26,252 nucleotides of DNA from UBA6168 sp031426435 (GCA_031426435.1 JANPLH010000216.1:1-26252), one strand, 5' to 3'. Shown: positions 16,420-23,657, counted from the stretch's first letter. Numbers and translations: made by a program. Notes: generated by a model not told the origin, from the letters alone.

Positions 16420-17241
16420 TCATAGGTCATCTATTTCTTCAGTAGTTAACCCTGTAAAATCCGAGATGTCCGTGTTAGGCAGACCTTTTTGCTTCATTTT
16501 GCTTGCGACTTCATTTTTTGCTTTTTTATCTGCCCGCTTTTCCGCCAATTCTACCTTACCTCTTTCATCTTGCTCTCTCATTGCGGCATAATCATAAGCT
16601 TCCAATTCTTCTTTTTCCCATGAATGTTTATTGGCATCGTGGTACGCTTCCGTCAATCCTTCATCATCCAAATTCTCAGGGATAAGGTTTAAATTTTCTG
16701 CTTCTTTGATAAAGAATATCCACTTTTCTGTAATCTCTATGAGTTCTTCCAATGGCTTCGTAAACTTTGGCAGCTCAATGAAATAGAAATCCATGTCTTT
16801 GATGGTTCGCTCTCCACTTTCTACATCGCAAACAGCATGGTGAGAAAGGTACTTTACGCCTTCGGTAAATTTAAAATCAAAAATCCCAATGAAAATCACA
16901 GGCTTGAGTTCGGTGTAGTATTCGCCACTTTCAATCTGCTGCGAATAGTCCTTGCTGGCATAGTAAAGCAACCGCTTGTCCAAGCCGTCTGGCTCGGCTA
17001 CCTGCATCTCGATGATGTAGGTCTTGCCCTTCTTGTCCCTTGCCTTCACGTCAATGATGGACGCTTTCAGGTTTTTGATGATGGTCAATTGGTACGGATT
17101 GAGGATTTCCACGTCTTCGATGACATCCTTGCCCTTCAACTTCATCACGGCGTTGAGGAAGGAGATTAAAATGATTTTCTTATGCTCGTTGCCGAAAATC
17201 TTCCGAAAAGCGATGTCATTTTTTATGTCAACGAATTGCAT
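16420..17241 (-). CDS. Rpn family PD-(D/E)XK nuclease / transposase-like protein, copy 1
   Basis: A 273-aa protein. MQFVDIKNDIAFRKIFGNE, then a nuclease core with D64 (SIIDVKA) and E78-M-Q80 (YIIEMQVAEP), gives the D...ExQ motif of the PD-(D/E)XK transposase-like family (Rpn-type recombination-promoting nucleases). The C-terminal third is charged and ends in a three-helix-like segment (GLPNTDISDFTGLTTEEIDDL). By family knowledge it is a DNA endonuclease that stimulates RecA-independent recombination. Here the role is inferred only. It has a paralogue of identical length (17871-18692), about 60% identical over the first 100 residues. It lies downstream of the first Arr gene. Confidence 0.85.
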   Translation of the reverse strand: MQFVDIKNDIAFRKIFGNEHKKIILISFLNAVMKLKGKDVIEDVEILNPYQLTIIKNLKASIIDVKARDKKGKTYIIEMQVAEPDGLDKRLLYYASKDYSQQIESGEYYTELKPVIFIGIFDFKFTEGVKYLSHHAVCDVESGERTIKDMDFYFIELPKFTKPLEELIEITEKWIFFIKEAENLNLIPENLDDEGLTEAYHDANKHSWEKEELEAYDYAAMREQDERGKVELAEKRADKKAKNEVASKMKQKGLPNTDISDFTGLTTEEIDDL

Positions 17242-17258
17242 TATCTAAGTTTTATGCA

Positions 17259-17266
17259 CCAAAATA
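17259..17266 (-). promoter_or_regulatory. Possible -7 element of Rpn-like copy 1
   Basis: Minus-strand TATTTTGG has one mismatch to TAnnTTTG. It lies at the position that carries a perfect box in copy 2, inside the shared TTTGCCGTATTTT stretch. No good -33 element is seen. Confidence 0.3.
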
Positions 17267-17353
17267 CGGCAAAAGCCAGCATTGTCATGTAAAAATGTAC
17301 CGTTGCTTTTTGGCTAAGTGCTGCCCGATACAATGAAGTAAGCGCCCACAAGT

Positions 17354-17773
17354 TCAATCCTCAATCGCCTCAATGCCCAATTCTTTGAGCCTCGCCAGCC
17401 CCTCTCTCATTGCCTTGACCTGTTCCGGTGTATGGCCCTGCCAAATCGCAAGCTCCCCAACCACCCTGAACGGATGCTTCGAGCGGTAAGACATGGAGGG
17501 ATTGCCCGGAAATTTCTTATCCGTCAGGTTCGGGTCATCCTCAATCGGGCCGGTTGGCTCTACCAAATATATCCTTTCTCGTCCTTCGCCCAAGGCCAGT
17601 TCCGCTCCCCAAATGGCAGCATCCAAGGTGGCAGTCAGGTAGCTATATTTCGCCTGGTTGTTTTGACCGTAGTTGGAGTTCAGGCCTGTTTCTATCAAGT
17701 CGCCCAATTTCAGGTGGGCCTTGGTGCCGTGGAAAAACGTCTGGGAGAAGGGGGTGGGATTGTTATTTTGCAT
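17354..17773 (-). CDS. arr: Rifampin ADP-ribosyltransferase (Arr), copy 1
   Basis: A 139-aa protein matching the full length of Arr. It has FFHGTKAHLKLGDLIETG, YLTATLDAAIWGAELALGEG, IYLVEPTGPIEDDPNLTDKK, PGNPSMSYRSKHPFRVVGE and a C-terminal helix ending EAIED. The Arr catalytic residues H15, Y45 and D80 (equivalents of H19, Y49 and D84 in the mycobacterial enzyme) are present. By family knowledge it transfers ADP-ribose from NAD+ to rifamycins. A host role outside antibiotic resistance is possible. I chose the ATG at 17773. The frame is open further upstream through site B to an ATG at 17881 that overlaps the Rpn-like copy 2 stop. Copy 2 has the same 139-aa start. Confidence 0.9.
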   Translation of the reverse strand: MQNNNPTPFSQTFFHGTKAHLKLGDLIETGLNSNYGQNNQAKYSYLTATLDAAIWGAELALGEGRERIYLVEPTGPIEDDPNLTDKKFPGNPSMSYRSKHPFRVVGELAIWQGHTPEQVKAMREGLARLKELGIEAIED

Positions 17774-17779
17774 TGGTTG

Positions 17780-17868
17780 TGAGTTACGGTTGGATGTGCG
17801 CTGTGCCGCCGTGTGTTGGCTTGCGGGTTGTGCTTGGGCGGTATGGCCGGGAGTGCTTTGCTCGGCGA
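17780..17868. repeat. Site B: recurrent cassette-boundary element
   Basis: The inner stem TGCCGCC (17804-17810) pairs with GGCGGTA (17837-17843) around a loop containing GTGTTGGCTTGCGGG. The outer arms do not pair well, so this copy is degenerate. It lies between the start of Arr copy 1 (17773) and the stop of Rpn-like copy 2 (17871). Confidence 0.6.
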
Positions 17869-17870
17869 TT

Positions 17871-18692
17871 TTATATTTCATTTATTTCATCCTCCGTCAG
17901 CCCTGTATATTTTATTATTTTTTCTATAGGTTCGTTTTCCTTTTTCATATCACTTGCTATTTCAAATTCACGCTCTTTTTTTCCTTTCTTTTCAGCATGA
18001 ACCAATTTTCCTCTTTCATCTTGTTCTGCAATCGAAGCATTATCGTAAGCAATTAATTCATCTTTTTTCCAATTGTGCCGGTCAGCGTCAAGATATGCCT
18101 CTTTTAAGCCTTCATCGTCAACGTTGGAAGGGATAACTTCCAATTTGGAGGCATTCTTGATGAAATAAGCCCATTTGTCAACCAAGGTCTTCAATTCGCC
18201 CTCTTTTTTCTTAAACTTCGGGAGCTCGATAAATGCAAAGCGAATGTCCTTCAACTTGTTCTCATAGGTTTTCTCATCCAGCAGGGAATGGTAAGAAAGG
18301 TATGCTGTCCCTTCAAAATAGGAGAAATCCAAGATGCCGATAAAGACGGTCGGTTTAAGTTTTGGGTAGTCTTCACCTCTGGTGATTTGCATAGAGTAGT
18401 CACGGCAGGTGTAGTACTGCACCCGCTTGTCGAAGCCGTCTGGCTCTGCGACCTGCATCTCCACGACAAACTGCCTGCCGCTGTCCTCCGTTGCACGGAC
18501 ATCAATGATGCTGGCTTTCTCCCCCGCAATCCGGGGAAACTGGTAGGGGTTTTCGATTTTGACCGCCACAATGCGCCGCTTGCCTTCCAGTTGCAGCACT
18601 GCGTTCAGGAAGGAAATGAGTATCAGTGTCTTTTTCTTGTTGCCAAAAATCTTCCGGAAGGCAACGTCGTTTTTTACATCTACGAACTGCAT
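17871..18692 (-). CDS. Rpn family PD-(D/E)XK nuclease / transposase-like protein, copy 2
   Basis: A 273-aa paralogue of the gene at 16420-17241. It has MQFVDVKNDVAFRKIFGNK, the core D64 (SIIDVRA) and E78-M-Q80 (FVVEMQVAEP), and a similar charged C-terminus ending YTGLTEDEINEI. I use the ATG at 18692. The open frame continues upstream to 18851, but that part only reads Arr copy 2 antiparallel-frame sequence. A promoter with 19-nt spacing lies just upstream. The stop codon is a few bases from site B and overlaps the possible extended start of Arr copy 1. Confidence 0.85.
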   Translation of the reverse strand: MQFVDVKNDVAFRKIFGNKKKTLILISFLNAVLQLEGKRRIVAVKIENPYQFPRIAGEKASIIDVRATEDSGRQFVVEMQVAEPDGFDKRVQYYTCRDYSMQITRGEDYPKLKPTVFIGILDFSYFEGTAYLSYHSLLDEKTYENKLKDIRFAFIELPKFKKKEGELKTLVDKWAYFIKNASKLEVIPSNVDDEGLKEAYLDADRHNWKKDELIAYDNASIAEQDERGKLVHAEKKGKKEREFEIASDMKKENEPIEKIIKYTGLTEDEINEI

Positions 18693-18709
18693 GGCTTGGA
18701 TTTTAGACA

Positions 18710-18740
18710 CAAAAATACGGCAAATACTGACAGGTTCAAT
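18710..18740 (-). promoter_or_regulatory. Promoter of Rpn-like copy 2
   Basis: On the minus strand, ATTG (18737-18740) and TATTTTTG (18710-18717, perfect TAnnTTTG) are separated by 19 nt. The ATG is 17 nt downstream. This would let the nuclease be transcribed independently of the Arr gene in front of it. Confidence 0.55.
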
Positions 18741-18760
18741 TGAATTATATTCATAAGAAC

Positions 18761-19180
18761 TCAATCGGCTATCGCCTCTATTCCCTGCTCCTTGAGCCTT
18801 GCCAGCCCCTCCTTCATCGCCTTGACCTGTTGCGGTGCATGGCCCTGCCAAATGGCCACCTCCCCAACCACCCTGAACGGATGCTTCGAGCGGTACGACA
18901 TCGTCGGATTGCCCGGAAATTTCTTATCCGTCAGGTTAGGGTCATCCTCAATCGGGCCGGTTGGCTCTACCAAATATATCCTTTCCCGACCTTCGCCCAA
19001 GGCCAATTCCGCTCCCCAAATGGCAGCATCCAAGGTGGAATTCAGGTAGTTTTTTTTCGCCTGGTTGTTTTGACCGTAGTTGGTGTTCAGGCCTGGTTCT
19101 TTGAGGTCGCCCAGCTTTAGGTCGGCCTTAGTGCCATGGAAAAACGTCTGGGAGAAGGGGGTGGGTGCGTTATTTTGCAA
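18761..19180 (-). CDS. arr: Rifampin ADP-ribosyltransferase (Arr), copy 2
   Basis: A 139-aa protein with 16 substitutions against copy 1 (about 88% identity). H15, Y45 and D80 are conserved, as are LDAAIWGAELALGEG and VEPTGPIEDDPNLTDKK. Differences cluster in residues 20-48 (GDLKEPGLNTN, AKKNYLNS). Transcription order on the minus strand is Arr2, Rpn2, Arr1, Rpn1. The start ATG at 19180 lies just left of site C. It is likely active by motif content, but the substrate is inferred from family only. Confidence 0.9.
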   Translation of the reverse strand: MQNNAPTPFSQTFFHGTKADLKLGDLKEPGLNTNYGQNNQAKKNYLNSTLDAAIWGAELALGEGRERIYLVEPTGPIEDDPNLTDKKFPGNPTMSYRSKHPFRVVGEVAIWQGHAPQQVKAMKEGLARLKEQGIEAIAD

Positions 19181-19189
19181 TGGTGTGTA

Positions 19190-19280
19190 AGTTAACGTGT
19201 GGCTTGCTGCCGTGCCGCTGTGCGTTGGGTTTTGCGGGCTGGCTGTTCGGCGGCATGGACAGCAAGCCTTTGTTGTGTCC
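19190..19280. repeat. Site C: recurrent cassette-boundary element
   Basis: The outer arms GGCTTGCTG (19201-19209) and CAGCAAGCC (19260-19268) are perfectly complementary. The inner arms are TGCCGC (19213-19218) and GCGGCA (19250-19255). The loop contains TGTGCGTTGGGTTTTGCGGG. Outside the arms lie AAC (19194-19196) on the left and GTT (19272-19274) on the right. It is very similar to site D over its whole length. Confidence 0.78.
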
Positions 19281-19285
19281 AGTTT

Positions 19286-20899
19286 TTATTTCAATTTGTA
19301 TTCAAAATTCTTAAACTCTACTATAATTTTACCAAATGATTTTGTTTCGTATTTAACGGTCACATTGTAAATCGTCGAACTTCCTTTTGTTTTCTCATTT
19401 GGCTTCCAATAAATTCCGTAAGTATTCGTAACTGCACCAGCTAAATAACCAAAAATATTGGGCAAAGATTCAGGATGCACTTTCATGAATGAACCAATAC
19501 CTTCTTTACCTGCGTTAGTCAATTCTGAAAATTCTACTAAAAATTCAAGATACTCGTCTTTACCATATCCAACTGAATAAACAGGAATTCTTGAATTTGA
19601 GCCTAAACTAATTATATCTTGGTAATTAGTTTCTAATGACTTATTTTCTTCTCCATCAGATAAGCAAATTATAGCTTTGTATCCTTTAAACCGCTGGATA
19701 TGCTGAATTGAAAATTTAAGACAATCATACAAGGGAGTTTCTCCTTGTGCAACAAGATTATTTATTGCACTTCTAATTTCTTCAAAGTCATTAGACCAAA
19801 CTCTCTTATCTCCAAAATCAATAAATCCATTCTTATTCACACTATTAAATGGATAAATTGCTATATGCAGCTTTGTTTCATTATTGAGAAGCAGTAATTG
19901 GTATGCCAAAGAAATTGCCGCTTCTTTAGCATAGTACACCTTATTATCTGCATTCATTGAGAGACTTGTATCAATCGCTAATATTATGGTTAAATCAATA
20001 CTTTTTCCGATTGGTGCCACTTTAACTAATTCAGCTTTTTTTAGACGACCACCTTCTTTCTTTTCTTTTATCTCAAAATTGGATTCATCTAATTGAATTA
20101 TTGGAAATGCATTTACATCGCTATCTAATAAATTTACTGTTGTATATAATGCTACAACTTCTTCTTCTATCTGTTCAAACAACATTCCTCCAAGTTGTAT
20201 TCCATAAGGCGCTCCCTTAAATACCTTATTATTTTTGCTTTTGCTAATTTTCAAATCTTGAATAGATTCTAATATTGACTTCAAAATTCTTAATAATCTT
20301 ATTGCAATTTGTGTCAATTCTTTTATTTCTTTTCGACTTTCAGAGTTGTCTTTAACTTTCCAATATCTTTTTACCAATTGGTAAACATCTTCGCCGATTA
20401 CTTCGTGCTCAATTAGATAATCAGTCAATTCTTCAGCCTGAATAGGAATTTCATCTTGACTCCTTGATTGATTTTTATATTCAATTGCAATTTTCTCTAA
20501 TTCTTCTTCAATTTTAAATTCAGTTTCTAAATACGTTTGGACTATATCTTGAGGTTTGGAGATGTTTTTTTCTCGAAAATCAGTTTTGTCTATATGTTTT
20601 TTAATTAATTCTTTGTATTTATTTTCAACTTGATTTGTATCTTCTTTTAATTCTTCAATCGGAATTTGCAGACCTGAAAAGCCAACTCCTTTCATCTTAG
20701 AAATGAGGGTTCTTATATCTTCCCTCAAAATAGCTAAAAGTGCAACAGAGAAAAGAGTAACATTTAATATGTCAATTCTTTCTCTTGCAGCTTGATTCAG
20801 CATTCTTAAAACCACTATTCCAAATGAAAACAGAAATACCATCCATCTAATTGTAGAAGGACTTCTCTTTGTTAGCCATTTTTTTATTAGGTTAAGCAT
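19286..20899 (-). CDS. Membrane-anchored von Willebrand factor A domain protein
   Basis: A 537-aa protein with two N-terminal hydrophobic segments (~17-33 and ~44-58), then a long charged, helix-rich stretch (~80-220). A VWA domain (~302-500) has a complete MIDAS: D310-x-S312-x-S314 (DTSLSMN), T388 (GETPLYD) and D415 (LSDGEE). VWA domains bind ligands through a metal ion, so this protein probably senses or recruits a partner. The gene is far more A/T rich than the chromosome to its left, which suggests recent transfer. The start is ~30 nt from site D and the stop ~20 nt from site C, giving almost no spare sequence. Biological role unknown. Confidence 0.83.
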   Translation of the reverse strand: MLNLIKKWLTKRSPSTIRWMVFLFSFGIVVLRMLNQAARERIDILNVTLFSVALLAILREDIRTLISKMKGVGFSGLQIPIEELKEDTNQVENKYKELIKKHIDKTDFREKNISKPQDIVQTYLETEFKIEEELEKIAIEYKNQSRSQDEIPIQAEELTDYLIEHEVIGEDVYQLVKRYWKVKDNSESRKEIKELTQIAIRLLRILKSILESIQDLKISKSKNNKVFKGAPYGIQLGGMLFEQIEEEVVALYTTVNLLDSDVNAFPIIQLDESNFEIKEKKEGGRLKKAELVKVAPIGKSIDLTIILAIDTSLSMNADNKVYYAKEAAISLAYQLLLLNNETKLHIAIYPFNSVNKNGFIDFGDKRVWSNDFEEIRSAINNLVAQGETPLYDCLKFSIQHIQRFKGYKAIICLSDGEENKSLETNYQDIISLGSNSRIPVYSVGYGKDEYLEFLVEFSELTNAGKEGIGSFMKVHPESLPNIFGYLAGAVTNTYGIYWKPNEKTKGSSTIYNVTVKYETKSFGKIIVEFKNFEYKLK

Positions 20900-20920
20900 T
20901 AAGTTACTATTTTCTTATTC

Positions 20921-21012
20921 GACACAACGGTTGGCTTGCTGACGTGCCGCCGTGCGTTGGGTTTGCTGGCTGGATGTTCGGCGGCATGGACAGCAAGCCG
21001 TTGTTCGCTGAT
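20921..21012. repeat. Site D: recurrent cassette-boundary element (best copy)
   Basis: Outer arm CAACGG + CTTGCTG (left, with an extra TTGG-type bulge) pairs with CAGCAAG + CCGTTG (20991-21003). Inner arm TGCCGCC (20945-20951) pairs with GGCGGCA (20980-20986). The loop contains GTGCGTTGGGTTTGCTGG. The symmetric triplets AAC (20926-20928) and GTT (21000-21002) stand at the outer ends. The nested two-stem fold with bulged bases resembles an integron attC site. Confidence 0.8.
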
Positions 21013-21027
21013 GCTTTTCATTATTAT

Positions 21028-21708
21028 TTATTCTGTTTCATTTAGAAATTCCATAACTGCTAAAAGTTGCATTATACTCATTTCTATGATTCGTTGCTTC
21101 CTTGAAGATTCAATATGATTTGTATATGTTTTGCCATTTTTTTCGTCGGAATATCTCCATTTTTTTATTTCAACTTTTGACATTTTTTCCAACTGTTTTT
21201 GAGTGATTTGTGTCTTTGTTTCAAAAATCACTCCCTCCGTATCTTTATCAACTCTGTAACCTTTTTCTAAAATCGAAAACTCCCAAATTTCTTCATCATC
21301 AAAGAGTATTGAGACCTTATCATTTATGTTGAATTTGATTGCTTTTTGATATGCTCCGAAGGTAATGTAATTTGCTTTCTTATCACTCAACAAACCAATC
21401 TGAAAAATCGTATCGTATTGCGAATACATTTCCACCTTATCTGCCATATAACTGTGGATACCGTGAGGCTTGACAACTTTGTTCTTAGTAAATTCATCCT
21501 CAATTAACTTGATACTGAAAATATCTCTTTCAAAGCCGGGAAAATGAAAATAAATAATTGTATCGCCCTCCGTGTATTTTTCAATCCGTTTTACGTGAAT
21601 TTCATTTTCCTGTCCTTTTAGTGGATTGCCTTTTAGTGGCTCACTGCTTGTTGGTTTACTGTTTGAAGTATTTGAAGCCAACCCAAAGAGTTTTTTAAAA
21701 AACGACAT
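21028..21708 (-). CDS. Unknown A/T-rich cassette protein
   Basis: A 226-aa protein I do not recognise. The N-terminus MSFFKKLFGLASNTSNSK is a short basic/hydrophobic head followed by a low-complexity linker with a repeated LKGNPLKG. Then comes a mixed alpha/beta body (TEGDTIIYFHFPGFERD, YITFGAYQKAIKFNINDKVS, DDEEIWEFSILEKGYRV) and a C-terminal helix ending MQLLAVMEFLNETE. There is no transmembrane segment or known catalytic motif. Composition is A/T rich like its VWA neighbour. The stop lies ~16 nt from site D. The upstream region (21709-21760) is T-rich and ends in CAGCGAAC, the inverse of GTTCGCTG at the right end of site D. Confidence 0.7.
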   Translation of the reverse strand: MSFFKKLFGLASNTSNSKPTSSEPLKGNPLKGQENEIHVKRIEKYTEGDTIIYFHFPGFERDIFSIKLIEDEFTKNKVVKPHGIHSYMADKVEMYSQYDTIFQIGLLSDKKANYITFGAYQKAIKFNINDKVSILFDDEEIWEFSILEKGYRVDKDTEGVIFETKTQITQKQLEKMSKVEIKKWRYSDEKNGKTYTNHIESSRKQRIIEMSIMQLLAVMEFLNETE

Positions 21709-21761
21709 TATATATTTATTTTTATTTATCTTTTGTTTCTTTTTAGTTTCAGCGAACTACT

Positions 21762-21884
21762 GATTGACGCATTGCATGTTTTCAACCCTCATACCATCCC
21801 AGCCATCATCGCCAGCACGCCCCAAGTTTTTCGAGTTCTCCCACAGCCTGTTTCTTTCGCCTCAAAAGTAAGCACAGCTCCCAA
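21762..21884. repeat. Direct repeat, copy 1
   Basis: GATTGACGCATTGCATGTTTT (21762-21782) is followed by CAACCCTCATACCATCCC and the stretch to CTCAAAAGTAAGCACAGCTC. The same order, with scattered substitutions, recurs at 25681-25850. Copy 1 lacks the second palindrome arm present in copy 2. It does not code for a recognisable protein. Confidence 0.75.
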
Positions 21885-22648
21885 GAATCCAAGCCCAGCC
21901 CACTATTTTTTTTCCAGTATCCATTTTCACGAAAAAGGGATGAAACCGGGAGCCGATTGAGTAAGCACCATCGCCCCACGGCATTTACTTGTCGTTTATG
22001 GGAGTAGAGGGTATTGTCTCAAACTTCATCCAATCGTCAGCTTCAGCTTTGAGCACCATCCAATTCCTTTGATATTCCCCGCATCAAATGGGACATTCTT
22101 CACCAGCAATGAGGCATTGCTCGCAGTAAATGGGGCATCCACTGCATCAGATGGGCCATTTGCTCCGGTCAATGGCGCATCTACCGTAGCATTTATCTTA
22201 TTGTTCATAGCAGATGCCACAATGGCCACAGGATATGGGGCATTGCTTGCAGTATTTGCGCCATTGATTGCAGTCAATGACGCAAATACTACAGTAGATG
22301 CAACGATGATGGTGAACATTGACCCAACCATTGCGAGCAATTTCCCTTTTCTGTGAAAAAAATGCAGTTTAGCCAGTTTAAATTTGTTTTCGCAGCGATT
22401 TTGGTATTGGATTTGATGTCAAGTGGAATAATCAGCAAATCCCCTCACTTACAAGGTCATAATTGATACTCCCCCATGTTACACATTTTTGGCGCACCCC
22501 TCATGCTTCCTACGTACCCGTTTTCATTGGATACCAGATAACAATTTCTCTTCTTTGGCCAATGCCAATTGGCATGTGTGCAGTTCCTACATCGTAAAGG
22601 TAAATAGCAAGACAATTGGCAAGCCAGCAATTTTTCAATTTTTATTTT
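21885..22648. other. Long non-coding stretch with a minisatellite
   Basis: Apart from the 21-bp-periodic tract (annotated separately) and its two open frames, I see no supported gene between the direct repeat and the Fn3-like gene at 22649. The part 22340-22640 has no convincing promoter or hairpin. Confidence 0.5.
22075..22320. repeat. 21-bp-periodic tandem repeat (degenerate minisatellite)
   Basis: Units of ~21 nt of the type GCATTGCTCGCAGTAAATGG recur about eleven times with substitutions. Because 21 is three times seven, both strands stay open and read as heptapeptides. The plus strand gives NGASTAS, DGPFAPV, NGASTVA and similar. The minus strand gives NGANTAS, DAPLTGA, DAPFTAS. The minus frame begins with a hydrophobic segment (MFTIIVASTVVFASLTAI) but has no good ATG upstream, so coding is unproven. 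Confidence 0.7.
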
Positions 22649-23275
22649 ATGCCTAATTCCAAAATTAAATTCAACAAGTTCAGGATGAGCGAGGGCGAGA
22701 TTTCCCCATTCGGCCACAACGTAAAGAACCGGGTGGGCACCAACCCGCTATTTGAAAGCTTCGCCGAACTTGCCAACAGGGACCTCGGCAAAGCCCTCGA
22801 TGCCTACGATGCTGCCCTATCCAACGCCGTGAAGAATGGCACGGAAAGCACCGCTATCAAGAACAGCACAAAGGACAAAGTGTTGGACTGGCTGTCACTC
22901 ATCGCCAAGAACGTGGACATCGTGGCCAATGGCGACGAGACCGTCATCCTGGCGGCGGGCTTCGAGGTGCAGAAGCCCCGCAGCCGCTACGAGGGCGACC
23001 CCGGCGTGGTGTCTGGCTTGGTGGCAGAGGCCACAATGGTGGGGGGCGAAGTGGTTTGCAAGTGGGTGAAGGGCGTGCACTGCGAAAAAACGGCCTTCGA
23101 ATGGGAGGCGGAGGACCAGCCGGGCGAATGGCACAACGGCAACTACGCCAACGGTTCGAAATTGCTCATCAAGGACCTGCCGTCCCGCAAGACGGTGCGC
23201 ATCCGTGCCCGGTCGCTTGGCTCCCAAAACCGTCGGAGCGTTTGGTGCGAACCGGTGCCGGTGTTTGTTTATTAA
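22649..23275 (+). CDS. Small fibronectin type III-like domain protein
   Basis: A 208-aa protein from the ATG at 22649 (a TTG at 22616 is possible but weaker). The N-terminal helical part (~1-100: KFNKFRMSEGEISPFGHNV, LANRDLGKALDAYDAALSNAV, TKDKVLDWLSLIAKNVDIVANGDE) is followed by a Fn3-like beta domain (~110-205). The latter has CKWVKGVHCEKTAFEWEAED, GSKLLIKDLPSRKTVRIRARSLG and RRSVWCEPVPVFVY. This architecture occurs in a Bacteroidota family of small Fn3 proteins of unknown function. No signal peptide is seen. It is G/C rich, unlike the A/T-rich cassette genes to its left, and a strong terminator follows. Confidence 0.78.
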   Translation: MPNSKIKFNKFRMSEGEISPFGHNVKNRVGTNPLFESFAELANRDLGKALDAYDAALSNAVKNGTESTAIKNSTKDKVLDWLSLIAKNVDIVANGDETVILAAGFEVQKPRSRYEGDPGVVSGLVAEATMVGGEVVCKWVKGVHCEKTAFEWEAEDQPGEWHNGNYANGSKLLIKDLPSRKTVRIRARSLGSQNRRSVWCEPVPVFVY

Positions 23276-23302
23276 GTGATATTAAAACTATACTATACTG
23301 AG

Positions 23303-23334
23303 GGCAGCCTGCTTGGAGCGGGCTGCCTTTTTTT
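23303..23334 (+). terminator. Rho-independent terminator of the Fn3-like gene
   Basis: GGCAGCC (23303-23309) pairs with GGCTGCC (23321-23327), extended by GCT/AGC, followed by T7 (23328-23334). It lies 28 nt after the stop at 23275. Confidence 0.85.
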
Positions 23335-23379
23335 ATGGAGAGTACATCTCAGCCTTGGTTTTTATGCAATATAAAAGTA

Positions 23380-23463
23380 TTCAAGCCAGTGTTGAACGAA
23401 GCGGCACTGACGGTGCAGAAGCAGACTCGCCGCCAGTGCCGCTTCGCTCAACACTGGCTTGAA
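23380..23463. repeat. 30-bp inverted repeat forming an 84-bp hairpin
   Basis: Left arm 23380-23409 and right arm 23434-23463 are complementary at 29 of 30 positions and surround a 24-nt loop. The arms contain AAGCCAGTGTTGA and CGAAGCGGCACTG. Open frames on both strands across it are a by-product of the inverted arms. It could be a MITE-like element or a fragment of a transposon end; no transposase is nearby. Confidence 0.75.
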
Positions 23464-23550
23464 CTGGTGGTTTTTCACAAATATTGGGGAACTGCTTGGG
23501 TCGATAAAGGGGAATACTTGATACAACTGGTGACTTTTTTCACAATCTGA

Positions 23551-23636
23551 CGGCTGCATCTACGCTGTGCCGCTTGAGCGTTGGCTTTTGCGGGTTGGGG
23601 GTTAAGCGGCATAGGTGAAAATGCGTTGTTAGAGGC
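23551..23636. repeat. Site E: recurrent cassette-boundary element
   Basis: Inner arms TGCCGCTT (23568-23575) and AAGCGGCA (23604-23611) enclose GAGCGTTGGCTTTTGCGGG. On the right, AATGCGTTGTTAGAGG matches the ends of sites A and D (GCGTTGTT, CCGTTGTTCG). The left outer arm is diverged or lost. Same orientation as sites B, C and D. Confidence 0.65.
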
Positions 23637-23657
23637 ATTACATTTAATCTTTTCAAA

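Noticed and set aside
22457..22717. 86-aa minus-strand frame over the start of the Fn3-like gene
   Set aside because: It overlaps the better supported plus-strand gene and lacks any domain signal.
23335..23559. Small ORFs on both strands (71 and 65 aa)
   Set aside because: They only translate the two arms of the inverted repeat and have no independent coding evidence.
16375..23636. Classical class 1-type integron
   Set aside because: No intI, no attI and no exact RYYYAAC/GTTRRRY cores; kept only as an attC-like hypothesis.
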